Source: Rhizobiaceae bacterium (GTDB lineage Bacteria > Pseudomonadota > Alphaproteobacteria > Rhizobiales > Rhizobiaceae). Taken from it: 38,554 bases of DNA. Positions 20,343 to 29,371 of the stretch are shown here, piece after piece. Numbering within the stretch: position 1 is the stretch's first letter; the number at the start of each line of letters is the position of its first letter. A model generated the notes under the pieces. It saw nothing but the letters and a program-made list of their open reading frames with translations. It did not search any database and was not told where the DNA came from. Made by a program: the position numbers and the translations under genes. Location of the stretch: assembly GCA_020628775.1 (NCBI GenBank), contig JAHDEP010000002.1, positions 1 to 38,554 on the forward strand, read 5' to 3'.

Positions 20343-20488
20343 TTCATAAAATTACTTTGATGATTGGCGCCAATGATTATTGATGACGTTTATCGGCGAA
20401 GATTAATAAACATGATGAACGGATCGTAAACCTTTTGGCGATAAGCTCTTACCAACTTGGAATTATCGGGTTGGATTGAGTCGCAATA

Positions 20489-21700
20489 ATGATCATAAAA
20501 GAATTCTTACAGTGGACAGTAAATTCTGATACGAAATCCCGCGTTATGGCGGTTAGAGCGCTGTGTGAAGCGTATATTTCGGGGCATTTTACGTCAGAAG
20601 AAATGAAAGCTGCAGAAGGTTCTATGGCGCTTTTGCTGGAAGACTTGTCTCCTGCTGTTCGTAAAGAAATGGCGACGGTTTTGGCCCAATCCGTTAACGT
20701 TCCAACTATGATTATCAACGCTTTGGCGCAAGATCAGATCGAAGTAAGCGCACCAATATTGGCGTTTTCACCTCTTCTAAGCGACAATAGTTTGGTTGAT
20801 CTTATCGCCACGGGTGGTTTTTCTCAGCAGTTTATTATCGCAAAACGAGATTATCTAAGCGCATCGGTGTGCGCAGCGCTGGTTGAAGTTGGCGATAAAG
20901 AAGCGGTGCTTGCATTGCTTGATAATCCAAACGCACATATCGCAAGATTATCGATCTCTCGCCTTGCTGAGCGTTTTGGTTATTACGGTCCGATCCGTAG
21001 CCAATTGCTTGAGCGCTGTGACCTGCCATCTGATACTCGTCATAAATTGGTTGAAGAACTGAGCAACACATTTGCCAACAGCCCACTTGTTGGCGCTTTG
21101 ATGGGCAAAGACAGATTGGTCAATGTAACCAAGGATGCATGTTTTCATGCAACGATCTCGCTTGCTGAGACAACGCAAGGCGATGATATGTTGGCTCTTG
21201 TCGAACATCTTCGTATTTCAGGTAAATTAACTCCGGCGTTTTTAATGCATGTTTTGACAATTGGAAACGTGGATTTCTTTGCGACAATCATTGAAAAACT
21301 GTCTGGCAAATCTATCTCACGCATTCGCGCCATTTTGGCAGATGGGCACAGCTCAGTGGTAAACGCGCTATATGTTTCAGCTGGCTTGGATGGTGAAATC
21401 TGTCCGGCCTTTGTGAGTGCAACATTGCTTTGGCGTAAAGCTTCTTCAAGCAATCATCATATGACTGGTGATCAAATCACTGAGTATTTGATGGAAGAAT
21501 ATTATGATGAACTGCATAAGGACAGTGCAATTGCTGAGCTGTTGATGATGCTGGAAAAAATCCAGTTTGCGCAACGCCGTAAAATGGCAAAGCAGTTTGC
21601 TTTGTCACTTACTTCTCAAGTGTCCGAAGTCGCACATGTACCTCAAGCTCTACCGGCACCAGAGGTTACTCAAGATCCTCATGAATCAGAAGCTGCATAA
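20489..21700 (+). CDS. DUF2336 domain-containing protein
   Basis: HEAT-like alpha-helical protein typical of alphaproteobacterial DUF2336 (SRVMAVRALCEAYISGHFTSEE...). Confidence 0.75.
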   Translation: MIIKEFLQWTVNSDTKSRVMAVRALCEAYISGHFTSEEMKAAEGSMALLLEDLSPAVRKEMATVLAQSVNVPTMIINALAQDQIEVSAPILAFSPLLSDNSLVDLIATGGFSQQFIIAKRDYLSASVCAALVEVGDKEAVLALLDNPNAHIARLSISRLAERFGYYGPIRSQLLERCDLPSDTRHKLVEELSNTFANSPLVGALMGKDRLVNVTKDACFHATISLAETTQGDDMLALVEHLRISGKLTPAFLMHVLTIGNVDFFATIIEKLSGKSISRIRAILADGHSSVVNALYVSAGLDGEICPAFVSATLLWRKASSSNHHMTGDQITEYLMEEYYDELHKDSAIAELLMMLEKIQFAQRRKMAKQFALSLTSQVSEVAHVPQALPAPEVTQDPHESEAA

Positions 21701-21706
21701 AGCGAT

Positions 21707-23863
21707 TTAGATATCCAAATTATCGACGAATTCGGCATTGTCCTGAATGAATCTGAAGCGGGCTTCAGGTTTTGTACCCATCAGGTCATCGACTGCCTTA
21801 TTGGTGTTCTCAATAACGATGTCGTCAATCTCGATCTTTAAAAGCGTACGTTTTCCAGGCAGCATGGTTGTTTCTTTAAGCTGCGCTGGTAGCATTTCAC
21901 CCAAGCCTTTAAAGCGCCCGATCTCAACTTTACCGCGGCCTTTAAATTCTGTTTCCAATAATTCCGCTCTATGCGCATCATCGCGGGCATAAAGCGTTTT
22001 CCCACCCTGCGATATTCGGTAAAGCGGCGGAACAGCTAGAAATAGATGCCCCTCGCGAACGAGGTTTGGCATTTCCTGATAGAAGAATGTGATGAGCAAT
22101 GAAGCAATATGCGCGCCATCAACGTCAGCATCGGTCATGATAATGATGCGTTCATAACGAAGATCATTTTCATGATATTTGCTGCGTGTTCCGCATCCCA
22201 ATGCTTGGATAAGATCGGCCAATTGTTGGTTTGCAGTAATTTTTTCCCGACCAGCGCTAGCAACGTTCAAAATTTTACCACGTAGCGGCAAAATAGCCTG
22301 GTTTTTACGATTTCGAGCTTGTTTAGCTGATCCACCCGCTGAATCACCCTCCACGATGAAGAGTTCAGCGCCTTCAGCAGTATTTTGGCTACAATCTGCC
22401 AATTTTCCCGGCAGACGAAGCTTTCTAACTGCTGATTTGCGGTTTACTTCTTTTTCTTTACGGCGGCGCAAACGTTCTTCTGAGCGTTCAACCACCCATT
22501 CAAGTAGCTTTGCTGCTTCTTGAGGTGAATCTGCGAGGAAGTGATCAAATGCATCACGCAAACCATTTTCTACAATGCGCTGCGCTTCCACTGTTGCCAG
22601 CTTATCTTTGGTCTGGCCAACAAATTCCGGCTCGCGAATGTAAACGGAAAGCATGCCGATCGCTGAAATCATCACATCATCGGTGGTAATTTGCGCGGCT
22701 TTTTTGTTGCCTGTGAGCTCGCCATAGGCTTTTAAGCCGCGGGTGAGGGCAATACGAAATCCAGCTTCATGTGTACCGCCATTGCGCGTTGGAATGGTGT
22801 TACAATATGAATCAACGGAACTGTCACCGGCGTGCCAGGCAACGGCCCATTCCATGGAGCCATGACCACCTGTTCGCTCACTTTTGCCTGAGAAAATATC
22901 GCGGCAAACACGATGGTTTTTACCCAATGTGTGCTCAAGATAGTCTTTTAGACCGCCAGGATAGTGGAATTTATCTTTTTCAGGGACAGGTCCTCCTTCT
23001 TTTAACAATGAAGGTGCACATATCCATCTAACTTCAACACCGCCAAACAGATACGCTTTTGATTGCGCCATCTTATAAAGACGTGCTGGGTCGAATTTAA
23101 CTTCGCTGCCAAAAATTTGTTCGTCAGCGTGAAAACACACTTTCGTGCCACGACGGTTATGCACTTCGCCCAATTCTTCAATGCCGCCCTGCGGTAAACC
23201 GCGAGAGAAGCGTTGGCGATAAAGACGTTTATCACGCGCAACTTCAACATACATATCGTCAGATAATGCATTCACAACGGATATACCCACACCGTGAAGA
23301 CCACCGGATGTTTCATAAACGGAGCTGTTAAACTTACCGCCGGCATGCAGCTTGGTTAGCACAACTTCAAGCGTTGAAAGCCCTTCATCAGCATATTGCG
23401 GGTGAATGTCGACGGGGATACCACGACCGTTATCGGTCACTGAAATATATCCGTTTTCATCAAGTTCAACCTCAATAAAGCTGGCATGACCGGCCACAGC
23501 CTCATCCATTGAGTTATCGATAATTTCGGCAAATAGGTGATGAAGCGCGTTTACATCGGTACCACCGATATACATGCCTGGACGCAGGCGCACAGGTTCA
23601 AGACCCTCTAAAACCTCAATCGCATTAGCGCCGTATTCACCATCACCATCCGGCTTTGGTGGCGCTTTTTTAGCAGGTGCAGGTTTTACAGCTGGAGGCG
23701 CAGCAGGGGCAGTTGCCGCAGGTGCTGGTGTCACAGGTGTCGCTTGAGGCGCAGATGCTGGAGCCGCACTTGATACATCTTTTGAAACTTTGTCATTATC
23801 GCTAGATTGTGGTGTTGGAGCCGAGCTGCCAAATCCAGAAAATAGATCGTTTGAATCATCCAT
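21707..23863 (-). CDS. parE: DNA topoisomerase IV subunit B
   Basis: NAIEVLEGLEPVRLRPGMYIGGTDVNALHHLFAEIIDNSMDEAVAGHA, TDNGRGIPVDIHPQ, EGDSAGGSAKQARNRKNQAILPLRGKILNV, DADVDGAHI. Ala/Pro-rich N-terminal extension. The ORF track lists a start at 23878. Confidence 0.96.
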   Translation of the reverse strand: MDDSNDLFSGFGSSAPTPQSSDNDKVSKDVSSAAPASAPQATPVTPAPAATAPAAPPAVKPAPAKKAPPKPDGDGEYGANAIEVLEGLEPVRLRPGMYIGGTDVNALHHLFAEIIDNSMDEAVAGHASFIEVELDENGYISVTDNGRGIPVDIHPQYADEGLSTLEVVLTKLHAGGKFNSSVYETSGGLHGVGISVVNALSDDMYVEVARDKRLYRQRFSRGLPQGGIEELGEVHNRRGTKVCFHADEQIFGSEVKFDPARLYKMAQSKAYLFGGVEVRWICAPSLLKEGGPVPEKDKFHYPGGLKDYLEHTLGKNHRVCRDIFSGKSERTGGHGSMEWAVAWHAGDSSVDSYCNTIPTRNGGTHEAGFRIALTRGLKAYGELTGNKKAAQITTDDVMISAIGMLSVYIREPEFVGQTKDKLATVEAQRIVENGLRDAFDHFLADSPQEAAKLLEWVVERSEERLRRRKEKEVNRKSAVRKLRLPGKLADCSQNTAEGAELFIVEGDSAGGSAKQARNRKNQAILPLRGKILNVASAGREKITANQQLADLIQALGCGTRSKYHENDLRYERIIIMTDADVDGAHIASLLITFFYQEMPNLVREGHLFLAVPPLYRISQGGKTLYARDDAHRAELLETEFKGRGKVEIGRFKGLGEMLPAQLKETTMLPGKRTLLKIEIDDIVIENTNKAVDDLMGTKPEARFRFIQDNAEFVDNLDI

Positions 23864-23940
23864 AAATTCTTGCCGCAATTAACCTGTTCGAATCACTTAT
23901 TTATCGTCATAATGTAGCGAACTAAGGGAGCCTTGTCCGC

Positions 23941-24852
23941 GTGAACTCATCATTTACAGCTATTTATAGGCATTTTTTCTTGTGTGGAGCGTTATTATGC
24001 GTCCTTATAGGTTCACTATTTGTACCTATTGGTGCGCATGCTCTTGAAATTAAGCCTTTTAAAGACAAGCTCTTTGCATATCCGCAAATTTTAGAATCTC
24101 GCGACAATGGCGATTTCTTGCTGGTGAAATACGATAAGAATGTCGATTTGCATGGTCGTGATGAAATTCCGATCCGTAAGGTAAAGCGTAAATACGTCAA
24201 AACTGGGATGCGTCGGCACACGACTTCACAAGAGTTTGAATTTGAAGGTCGCAATATTGAGATTAGTTTTGTTGCGCGAAAAGGTGCGCCAAAATTCACG
24301 GTGCTGTTTATCCATGGCGCAAAAGGTGATCGTCGTCTTGGGATGAAGGATTATACCTTCGGTGGGAACTTTAACCGCTTGAAAAATATCGCTCTACAGA
24401 ACAATGGTCTTTACATCACTCAAACCGTTAGAGAGTTTTCTAAAGAGGGCGTCGAGGATGCAAGAGCCTTGGTACGCTATCTGCACGATGTGAAGAAGAC
24501 ACCTAATATCTTTATCGTTTGCGCATCTATGGGCGGGCAAATTTGCAATAAGATGGCGCATAATCACAACGATGTTGCTCGGTTAAGCGGTATCGTATTA
24601 CTAGGAGCGATCCCGGATCGTAACCTTTTGAAATCGCACGCAATTACTGTTGGTTTGCCGATTGTGATTGCACATGGAAATGATGATGTCGTCTATCCAT
24701 GGAGTATCCAGAATGAGGTTTACAAGTCAATTAAACGTCGTGAATCTCGCTATCCAATTCAACTCGTTTTATTTGATACAGGACGTCACGGAACGCCAAT
24801 TCGAATGATAGATTGGCGGCAGACATTGAACTGGCTGTTTCGCCGTTCTTAA
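23941..24852 (+). CDS. Secreted alpha/beta hydrolase family protein
   Basis: Signal peptide, GTG start, FIHGAKGD oxyanion region, nucleophile CASMGG, HGNDDVV and GRHG acid/His segments. Confidence 0.75.
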   Translation: MNSSFTAIYRHFFLCGALLCVLIGSLFVPIGAHALEIKPFKDKLFAYPQILESRDNGDFLLVKYDKNVDLHGRDEIPIRKVKRKYVKTGMRRHTTSQEFEFEGRNIEISFVARKGAPKFTVLFIHGAKGDRRLGMKDYTFGGNFNRLKNIALQNNGLYITQTVREFSKEGVEDARALVRYLHDVKKTPNIFIVCASMGGQICNKMAHNHNDVARLSGIVLLGAIPDRNLLKSHAITVGLPIVIAHGNDDVVYPWSIQNEVYKSIKRRESRYPIQLVLFDTGRHGTPIRMIDWRQTLNWLFRRS

Positions 24853-24992
24853 AATTTGAATGAATGACTTAATCGCTTTTTAACTACAAAGCGCAAATTC
24901 ACGACTTTTACACCCCGTGTTAGCAATATTTCAGCGGGTCAGAGCTATCCTTTGAGTAACCTTTTGAACGAGTTTAACTTGGGGCTACTGTC

Positions 24993-26426
24993 ATGGATGC
25001 AAAATCCAACATTAAACACACACCATTATGCGTTGATTTGGATGGAAGCCTGATCGCCAGCGACACCCTTTGGGAGGGGTTGGTGGCATTGCTGATGCAA
25101 AAGCCTTTGATGATCTTTCAAGTCATTGGTTGGTTGTTGGCTGGCAAAGCGGTTTTAAAGAAAAACGTTGCTGAGCATACCGATCGCTCTGGTGAAGATT
25201 GGCCGGTGCGCGATGAGGTGGTTGCATATATCAACCAAGCCAAAGCGCAGGGCCGAAAAGTTTATCTCGTCACAGGTGCTGCACAAAAGACTGCGGAAGC
25301 TATTTCAAAACATCTTGGTTTGTTTGATGGTGTTTATCACAGCGATGAGCAGATCAATCTAACCTCGACGCGCAAACGCGATAAACTTGTTCAAGAATTT
25401 GGTGATGGTGGATTTGATTATATCGGCAATAGCGCTGATGATATTGCAGTGTTTAACAGTGCTAGACGCGGTATTGTCGTTGCCCCCGATCGAGCGGCAA
25501 AAACCTGGCTGAAGCAAAATCAATCGGAGGAAATTCCGACAAAACGAACCGGAATTAAAACAGTTCTAAAAGCCATCCGCGTGCACCAATGGCTGAAAAA
25601 CGTGCTCATTGCTGTGCCGCTGTTTTTAAATCATACATTCCTTGATTTTCAATCTGTTTCCGCTGCGATCATTGCATTCTTTTCTTTCAGTTTCTTTGCT
25701 TCGTCGGTTTATATCGTTAATGACCTTTCCGACCTTAAGGCAGATCGTGCGCATCCGAAAAAGTGTAAAAGACCGCTCGCAAGTGGTGCGATCTCCATTC
25801 CAACTGCTGCCATTTTGTGGGTCGCATTATTCTCAGCGTCAGTGGTGTTAGCATCCTTGTTGCCGATTGAATTTTTATACGTGATGGTGGTCTATGCGAT
25901 CATTACAACGGCATATACTTTCGTTTTAAAACGAAAACTATTGGTTGATGTATTCACGCTCGCAAGCCTTTACACCATTCGTATCATCGCAGGTGCATTT
26001 GCGACACATAGCGGATTGTCATTCTGGCTATTGGCATTTTCTATTTTCTTCTTCTTATCTTTGGCATTGGTCAAACGTTATGTCGAACTTTCAGAAGGTG
26101 AGAAAGAAGACGACAGCAAGCTTTTAGGGCGCGGATATTACGGCATGGATACATCAATGCTGGCGCAAGGCGGTGTTTCATCAGCATTTACATCTGCAAT
26201 GGTTTTGGCGCTTTATATCAACAGCCCAGAGTTTAGTGAGATGTATGATAATCCGTGGGTGTTATGGCCTCTGGTTCCGCTGATTTTATATATGCTTTTG
26301 CGTATCTGGATTTTGGCAGGACGTGGACTTGTTCATGAAGATCCTGTTGTCTTTATTATGCGTGACTGGCGAAGCCAACTCACAATGGTTACAGGTGGCC
26401 TGCTGATCTTTGGAGCGATGATTTAA
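24993..26426 (+). CDS. HAD-family phosphatase / UbiA prenyltransferase fusion, resembling decaprenyl-phosphate phosphoribosyltransferase
   Basis: N-terminal HAD motifs (VDLDGSL, KRDKLV, GNSADDIAVF) fused to UbiA segment IRVHQWLKNVLIAVPLFLNH and NDLSDLKADRAHPKKCKRPLASGAI. Confidence 0.88.
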   Translation: MDAKSNIKHTPLCVDLDGSLIASDTLWEGLVALLMQKPLMIFQVIGWLLAGKAVLKKNVAEHTDRSGEDWPVRDEVVAYINQAKAQGRKVYLVTGAAQKTAEAISKHLGLFDGVYHSDEQINLTSTRKRDKLVQEFGDGGFDYIGNSADDIAVFNSARRGIVVAPDRAAKTWLKQNQSEEIPTKRTGIKTVLKAIRVHQWLKNVLIAVPLFLNHTFLDFQSVSAAIIAFFSFSFFASSVYIVNDLSDLKADRAHPKKCKRPLASGAISIPTAAILWVALFSASVVLASLLPIEFLYVMVVYAIITTAYTFVLKRKLLVDVFTLASLYTIRIIAGAFATHSGLSFWLLAFSIFFFLSLALVKRYVELSEGEKEDDSKLLGRGYYGMDTSMLAQGGVSSAFTSAMVLALYINSPEFSEMYDNPWVLWPLVPLILYMLLRIWILAGRGLVHEDPVVFIMRDWRSQLTMVTGGLLIFGAMI

Positions 26427-26427
26427 A

Positions 26428-27774
26428 ATGCCAGTGATAGATCACGATAATGATCTTCAAAGCTGGGGGCGGGTTGAGCGGTTAAAGCGCACGATCATCC
26501 AAAGCGAAGCACTAAGAGGATCCAATGTTCAGGTTTTGCCGTTTGGCAATGGACGGTCATATGGGGATTCCTGCCATAGTGATAATGGCGTTTTGCTCAA
26601 CACGAGAACTAACGCGCAAATCCATAGTTTTGATCCACAAAGCGGTGTTTTAAATGCTGACGCTGGGGTGTTGCTTGTTGATGTGCTTCGCCATGTCATA
26701 CCGCACGGTTTCTTTTTAGAAGTTACGCCTGGAACATCATATATTACGCTGGGTGGCGCGATCGCCAATGATGTTCACGGCAAGAACCATCACGTGAAAG
26801 GCACATTTGGTCATTGTGTTCAATCATTTACGTTGATCAGGTCAGATATTGATTCAGCTGTGATGTGTTCGCGCGAAGAAAATTCTGAACTTTTTGCAGC
26901 GACGATCGGCGGCATGGGATTAACCGGGCTGATTACGCATGTCACAATGAAGTTGATGAAAGTGGCATCACCTGACATTGAGCAAAAGTCGATTCGATTC
27001 AACAATTTGGATCAGTATTTTGATATTTGCGATGAAATTGATAATCAACATGAATACTCAGTTGCATGGATTGATCAATTAACATCGGGTGCGAATTTCG
27101 GCCGTGGTGTATTAATGGCAGGTGATCATGCGCACGCGGGGAAGGGTGAAAACTCATTACCTAAATCAGCGCCCAAACCGGCAAAGCTATCGGTACCTTT
27201 TACGCCGCCAATAAACTTGATCAATAAATTGAGCTTAACAGCATTTAACGCAGCTTATTTTCATAAAGCAAAAGCTGGCACACATCATAGCATTGTGCCT
27301 TGGCAGGGATATTTTTATCCGCTTGACGCAATAAAAGGTTGGAACAAATTATATGGCCCAAAGGGTCTGTTCCAACATCAGTCGGTTTATCCATTATCGG
27401 GTGGGCGTGAAACTACTATTTTATTACTCGAGTGCGCAAAGCGTCATAATCATGCATCGTTTCTAACTGTGTTAAAGCGTTTTGGCGCAATGAAATCGTC
27501 TGGCATTTTCTCGTTTCCGCGAGAAGGGTTTACGCTGACACTAGATTTTGCCAATCAAGGCGAGCGAACGCTCAAATTTTTGCGCGAACTTGATGAAATT
27601 ACGATGGCCGCCGGGGGTGCTGTTAATCCCTATAAAGATCAGCGCATGGCGCCGGATGTTTTCGAGGCTTCTTTTCCGGCATGGCGGGATTTGGAAAAGC
27701 ATCGAGATCCAAAATTCATGTCTAATTTTTGGCAACGAACCGCTATGCAATTGAACACAAGCGTTTCAAAATGA
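26428..27774 (+). CDS. FAD-binding oxidoreductase, DprE1-like (decaprenylphosphoryl-beta-D-ribose 2'-oxidase family)
   Basis: VLPFGNGRSYGDSCHSDNGVLLNTR, GGAIANDVHGKNHHVKGTFGHCVQSFTLI, YGPKGLFQHQSVYPL, VNPYKDQRMAPDVFEASFP. Confidence 0.88.
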   Translation: MPVIDHDNDLQSWGRVERLKRTIIQSEALRGSNVQVLPFGNGRSYGDSCHSDNGVLLNTRTNAQIHSFDPQSGVLNADAGVLLVDVLRHVIPHGFFLEVTPGTSYITLGGAIANDVHGKNHHVKGTFGHCVQSFTLIRSDIDSAVMCSREENSELFAATIGGMGLTGLITHVTMKLMKVASPDIEQKSIRFNNLDQYFDICDEIDNQHEYSVAWIDQLTSGANFGRGVLMAGDHAHAGKGENSLPKSAPKPAKLSVPFTPPINLINKLSLTAFNAAYFHKAKAGTHHSIVPWQGYFYPLDAIKGWNKLYGPKGLFQHQSVYPLSGGRETTILLLECAKRHNHASFLTVLKRFGAMKSSGIFSFPREGFTLTLDFANQGERTLKFLRELDEITMAAGGAVNPYKDQRMAPDVFEASFPAWRDLEKHRDPKFMSNFWQRTAMQLNTSVSK

Positions 27775-27872
27775 AACTAGATACAATTTTAGATAAATTG
27801 TACGACGCTGCTGAACGTGAATTTCATTTATTCTTGCTAAACAAGATCCAGAACGAAAATTCTGGGACGTAA
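27771..27872 (+). CDS. Candidate small ORF (33 aa): MKLDTILDKLYDAAEREFHLFLLNKIQNENSGT
   Basis: ATG overlaps the upstream stop as ATGA and TAA lies 2 nt before the next ATG, filling the operon gap. Absent from the supplied ORF track, which lists nothing shorter than 60 aa. Confidence 0.5.
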   Translation: MKLDTILDKLYDAAEREFHLFLLNKIQNENSGT

Positions 27873-27874
27873 AA

Positions 27875-28324
27875 ATGAAGTTTATTTGGTTTATTTTATT
27901 CACGGTTCTGACCAATGCCGCTGCGCAGCTCATGCTCAAGCAGGGTATGACAATGGTTGGTCCGCTGAATATCACTGCGGAAAACGCGATTATCCGTGTC
28001 TTTCAAATCCTTTTCCAACCGTGGGTGTTTGCGGGACTTGTGGTCTTCGTCATTTCAATGGTGTCGCATTTATTTGTGCTGACCAAAGTTGAATTGTCAT
28101 TCGCTTATCCATTTATTTCGCTAGCATTTGTGACGGTTACTGTGTTCGCTGTTGTGTTCTTCGGGGAAGAAATCAACCAATGGCGCATCCTTGGCATTGC
28201 GCTGATATGCCTTGGAACATTTTTCGTCGCCAAATCAGATACATCACAAAAACAAGCCCTCGCGTCAGAGGTGATTGAAGAACAACAAATTGGGTTAAAC
28301 CCAGATACTGCAGGAAGGTCGTAA
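27875..28324 (+). CDS. Small DMT/EamA-type (SMR/ArnE-like) transporter
   Basis: 4-TM protein: FILFTVLTNAAAQLMLKQGM, LSFAYPFISLAFVTVTVFAVVFFGEEINQWRILGIALICLGTFFVAKS. Confidence 0.8.
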   Translation: MKFIWFILFTVLTNAAAQLMLKQGMTMVGPLNITAENAIIRVFQILFQPWVFAGLVVFVISMVSHLFVLTKVELSFAYPFISLAFVTVTVFAVVFFGEEINQWRILGIALICLGTFFVAKSDTSQKQALASEVIEEQQIGLNPDTAGRS

Positions 28325-28326
28325 TT

Positions 28327-29337
28327 ATGAAGCATATCATTTTTGGTGGGGATGGCTTTGTAGGCTCACATTTGGCCCCAAAACTATTAGATGACGGGCA
28401 AGAAGTTGTTGTTGTTGATGTTAAAAACAGCGGACACAAACATTATGGCGATGTGCAGTTTGTTCAATTGGACATCACGCAAGAAGATCAGTTTTCAAAA
28501 CTAGATATTTCTGCTGATGACGTGGTTTACAACATGGCGGCAACGATGTTGTCACCATTGCAGATCCGCTCAAAACGTTATGATTTCTTCTGGCCAGTTA
28601 ATTTCCATGGTGCAGGAAACATCATGAAATCGATGGATAAAGCTGGCGCATCGAAATTTGTGCAGTTCACAACTGATATGGTCTACGGCCACACAGTTGT
28701 AAGCCCTCAAACGGAAGATCACCCAATTGCACCGCTTGGTGAATATGGTGCATCAAAATGGGCAACTGAGCAGGCATGTCACGATTGGCGTGAGAAGGGC
28801 ATGGATATTTCAATTTTCCGTCCTCGCCTTATTATCGGGCCTGGTCGCTTGGGTATTCTTGAAAAGCTATTTAAGTTGATTGATCTAAACCTACCGGTAC
28901 CAATGATTGGTTCAGGTAAGGCGCCTTACCAATTTATTTCTGTCTACGATTGCGCTGAAGCTGCGCGCTTGGCGTGGAAAGCTGATTTCCCAAATGATGC
29001 TTATAATCTTGGGTCTTCAAACCCGCCATCTGTGCGTCAATTGCTCGGTGGATTGATCAAACATGCAGAATCAAAATCGTTCCTGGTCCCAACACCAGGG
29101 TTTGCGGTGAAGAAGACGCTTGCTTTGCTCGATCTAATGAACATGCCGATCATGGATCCAGAGCAATATTTGATTGCCGATGAGATGTGCGTTCGCGAGA
29201 CCGGTCGTGCGCAAAAAGACATGGGGTTTGTGCCTCAATATAATGACATGGACATGCTCATTGCTGCTTACGATGAATATCGTGGCAACATTGCTAACGC
29301 ATCTTCACAAAAATTAAACGCAGTTCCTGCTGAATAA
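28327..29337 (+). CDS. NAD-dependent epimerase/dehydratase (extended SDR)
   Basis: IIFGGDGFVGSHLAPKL Rossmann motif, YGASKWATEQA (YxxxK), FRPRLIIGPGRLGILEKL. Confidence 0.88.
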   Translation: MKHIIFGGDGFVGSHLAPKLLDDGQEVVVVDVKNSGHKHYGDVQFVQLDITQEDQFSKLDISADDVVYNMAATMLSPLQIRSKRYDFFWPVNFHGAGNIMKSMDKAGASKFVQFTTDMVYGHTVVSPQTEDHPIAPLGEYGASKWATEQACHDWREKGMDISIFRPRLIIGPGRLGILEKLFKLIDLNLPVPMIGSGKAPYQFISVYDCAEAARLAWKADFPNDAYNLGSSNPPSVRQLLGGLIKHAESKSFLVPTPGFAVKKTLALLDLMNMPIMDPEQYLIADEMCVRETGRAQKDMGFVPQYNDMDMLIAAYDEYRGNIANASSQKLNAVPAE

Positions 29338-29371
29338 TAGCTAGCTGAATATTAGATTGGAAACGAGTATG

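Noticed and set aside
23885-23893. GTTCGAATC, reminiscent of a tRNA T-loop
   Set aside because: No matching acceptor, D or anticodon arms around it; lies in the parE/hydrolase divergent promoter region.
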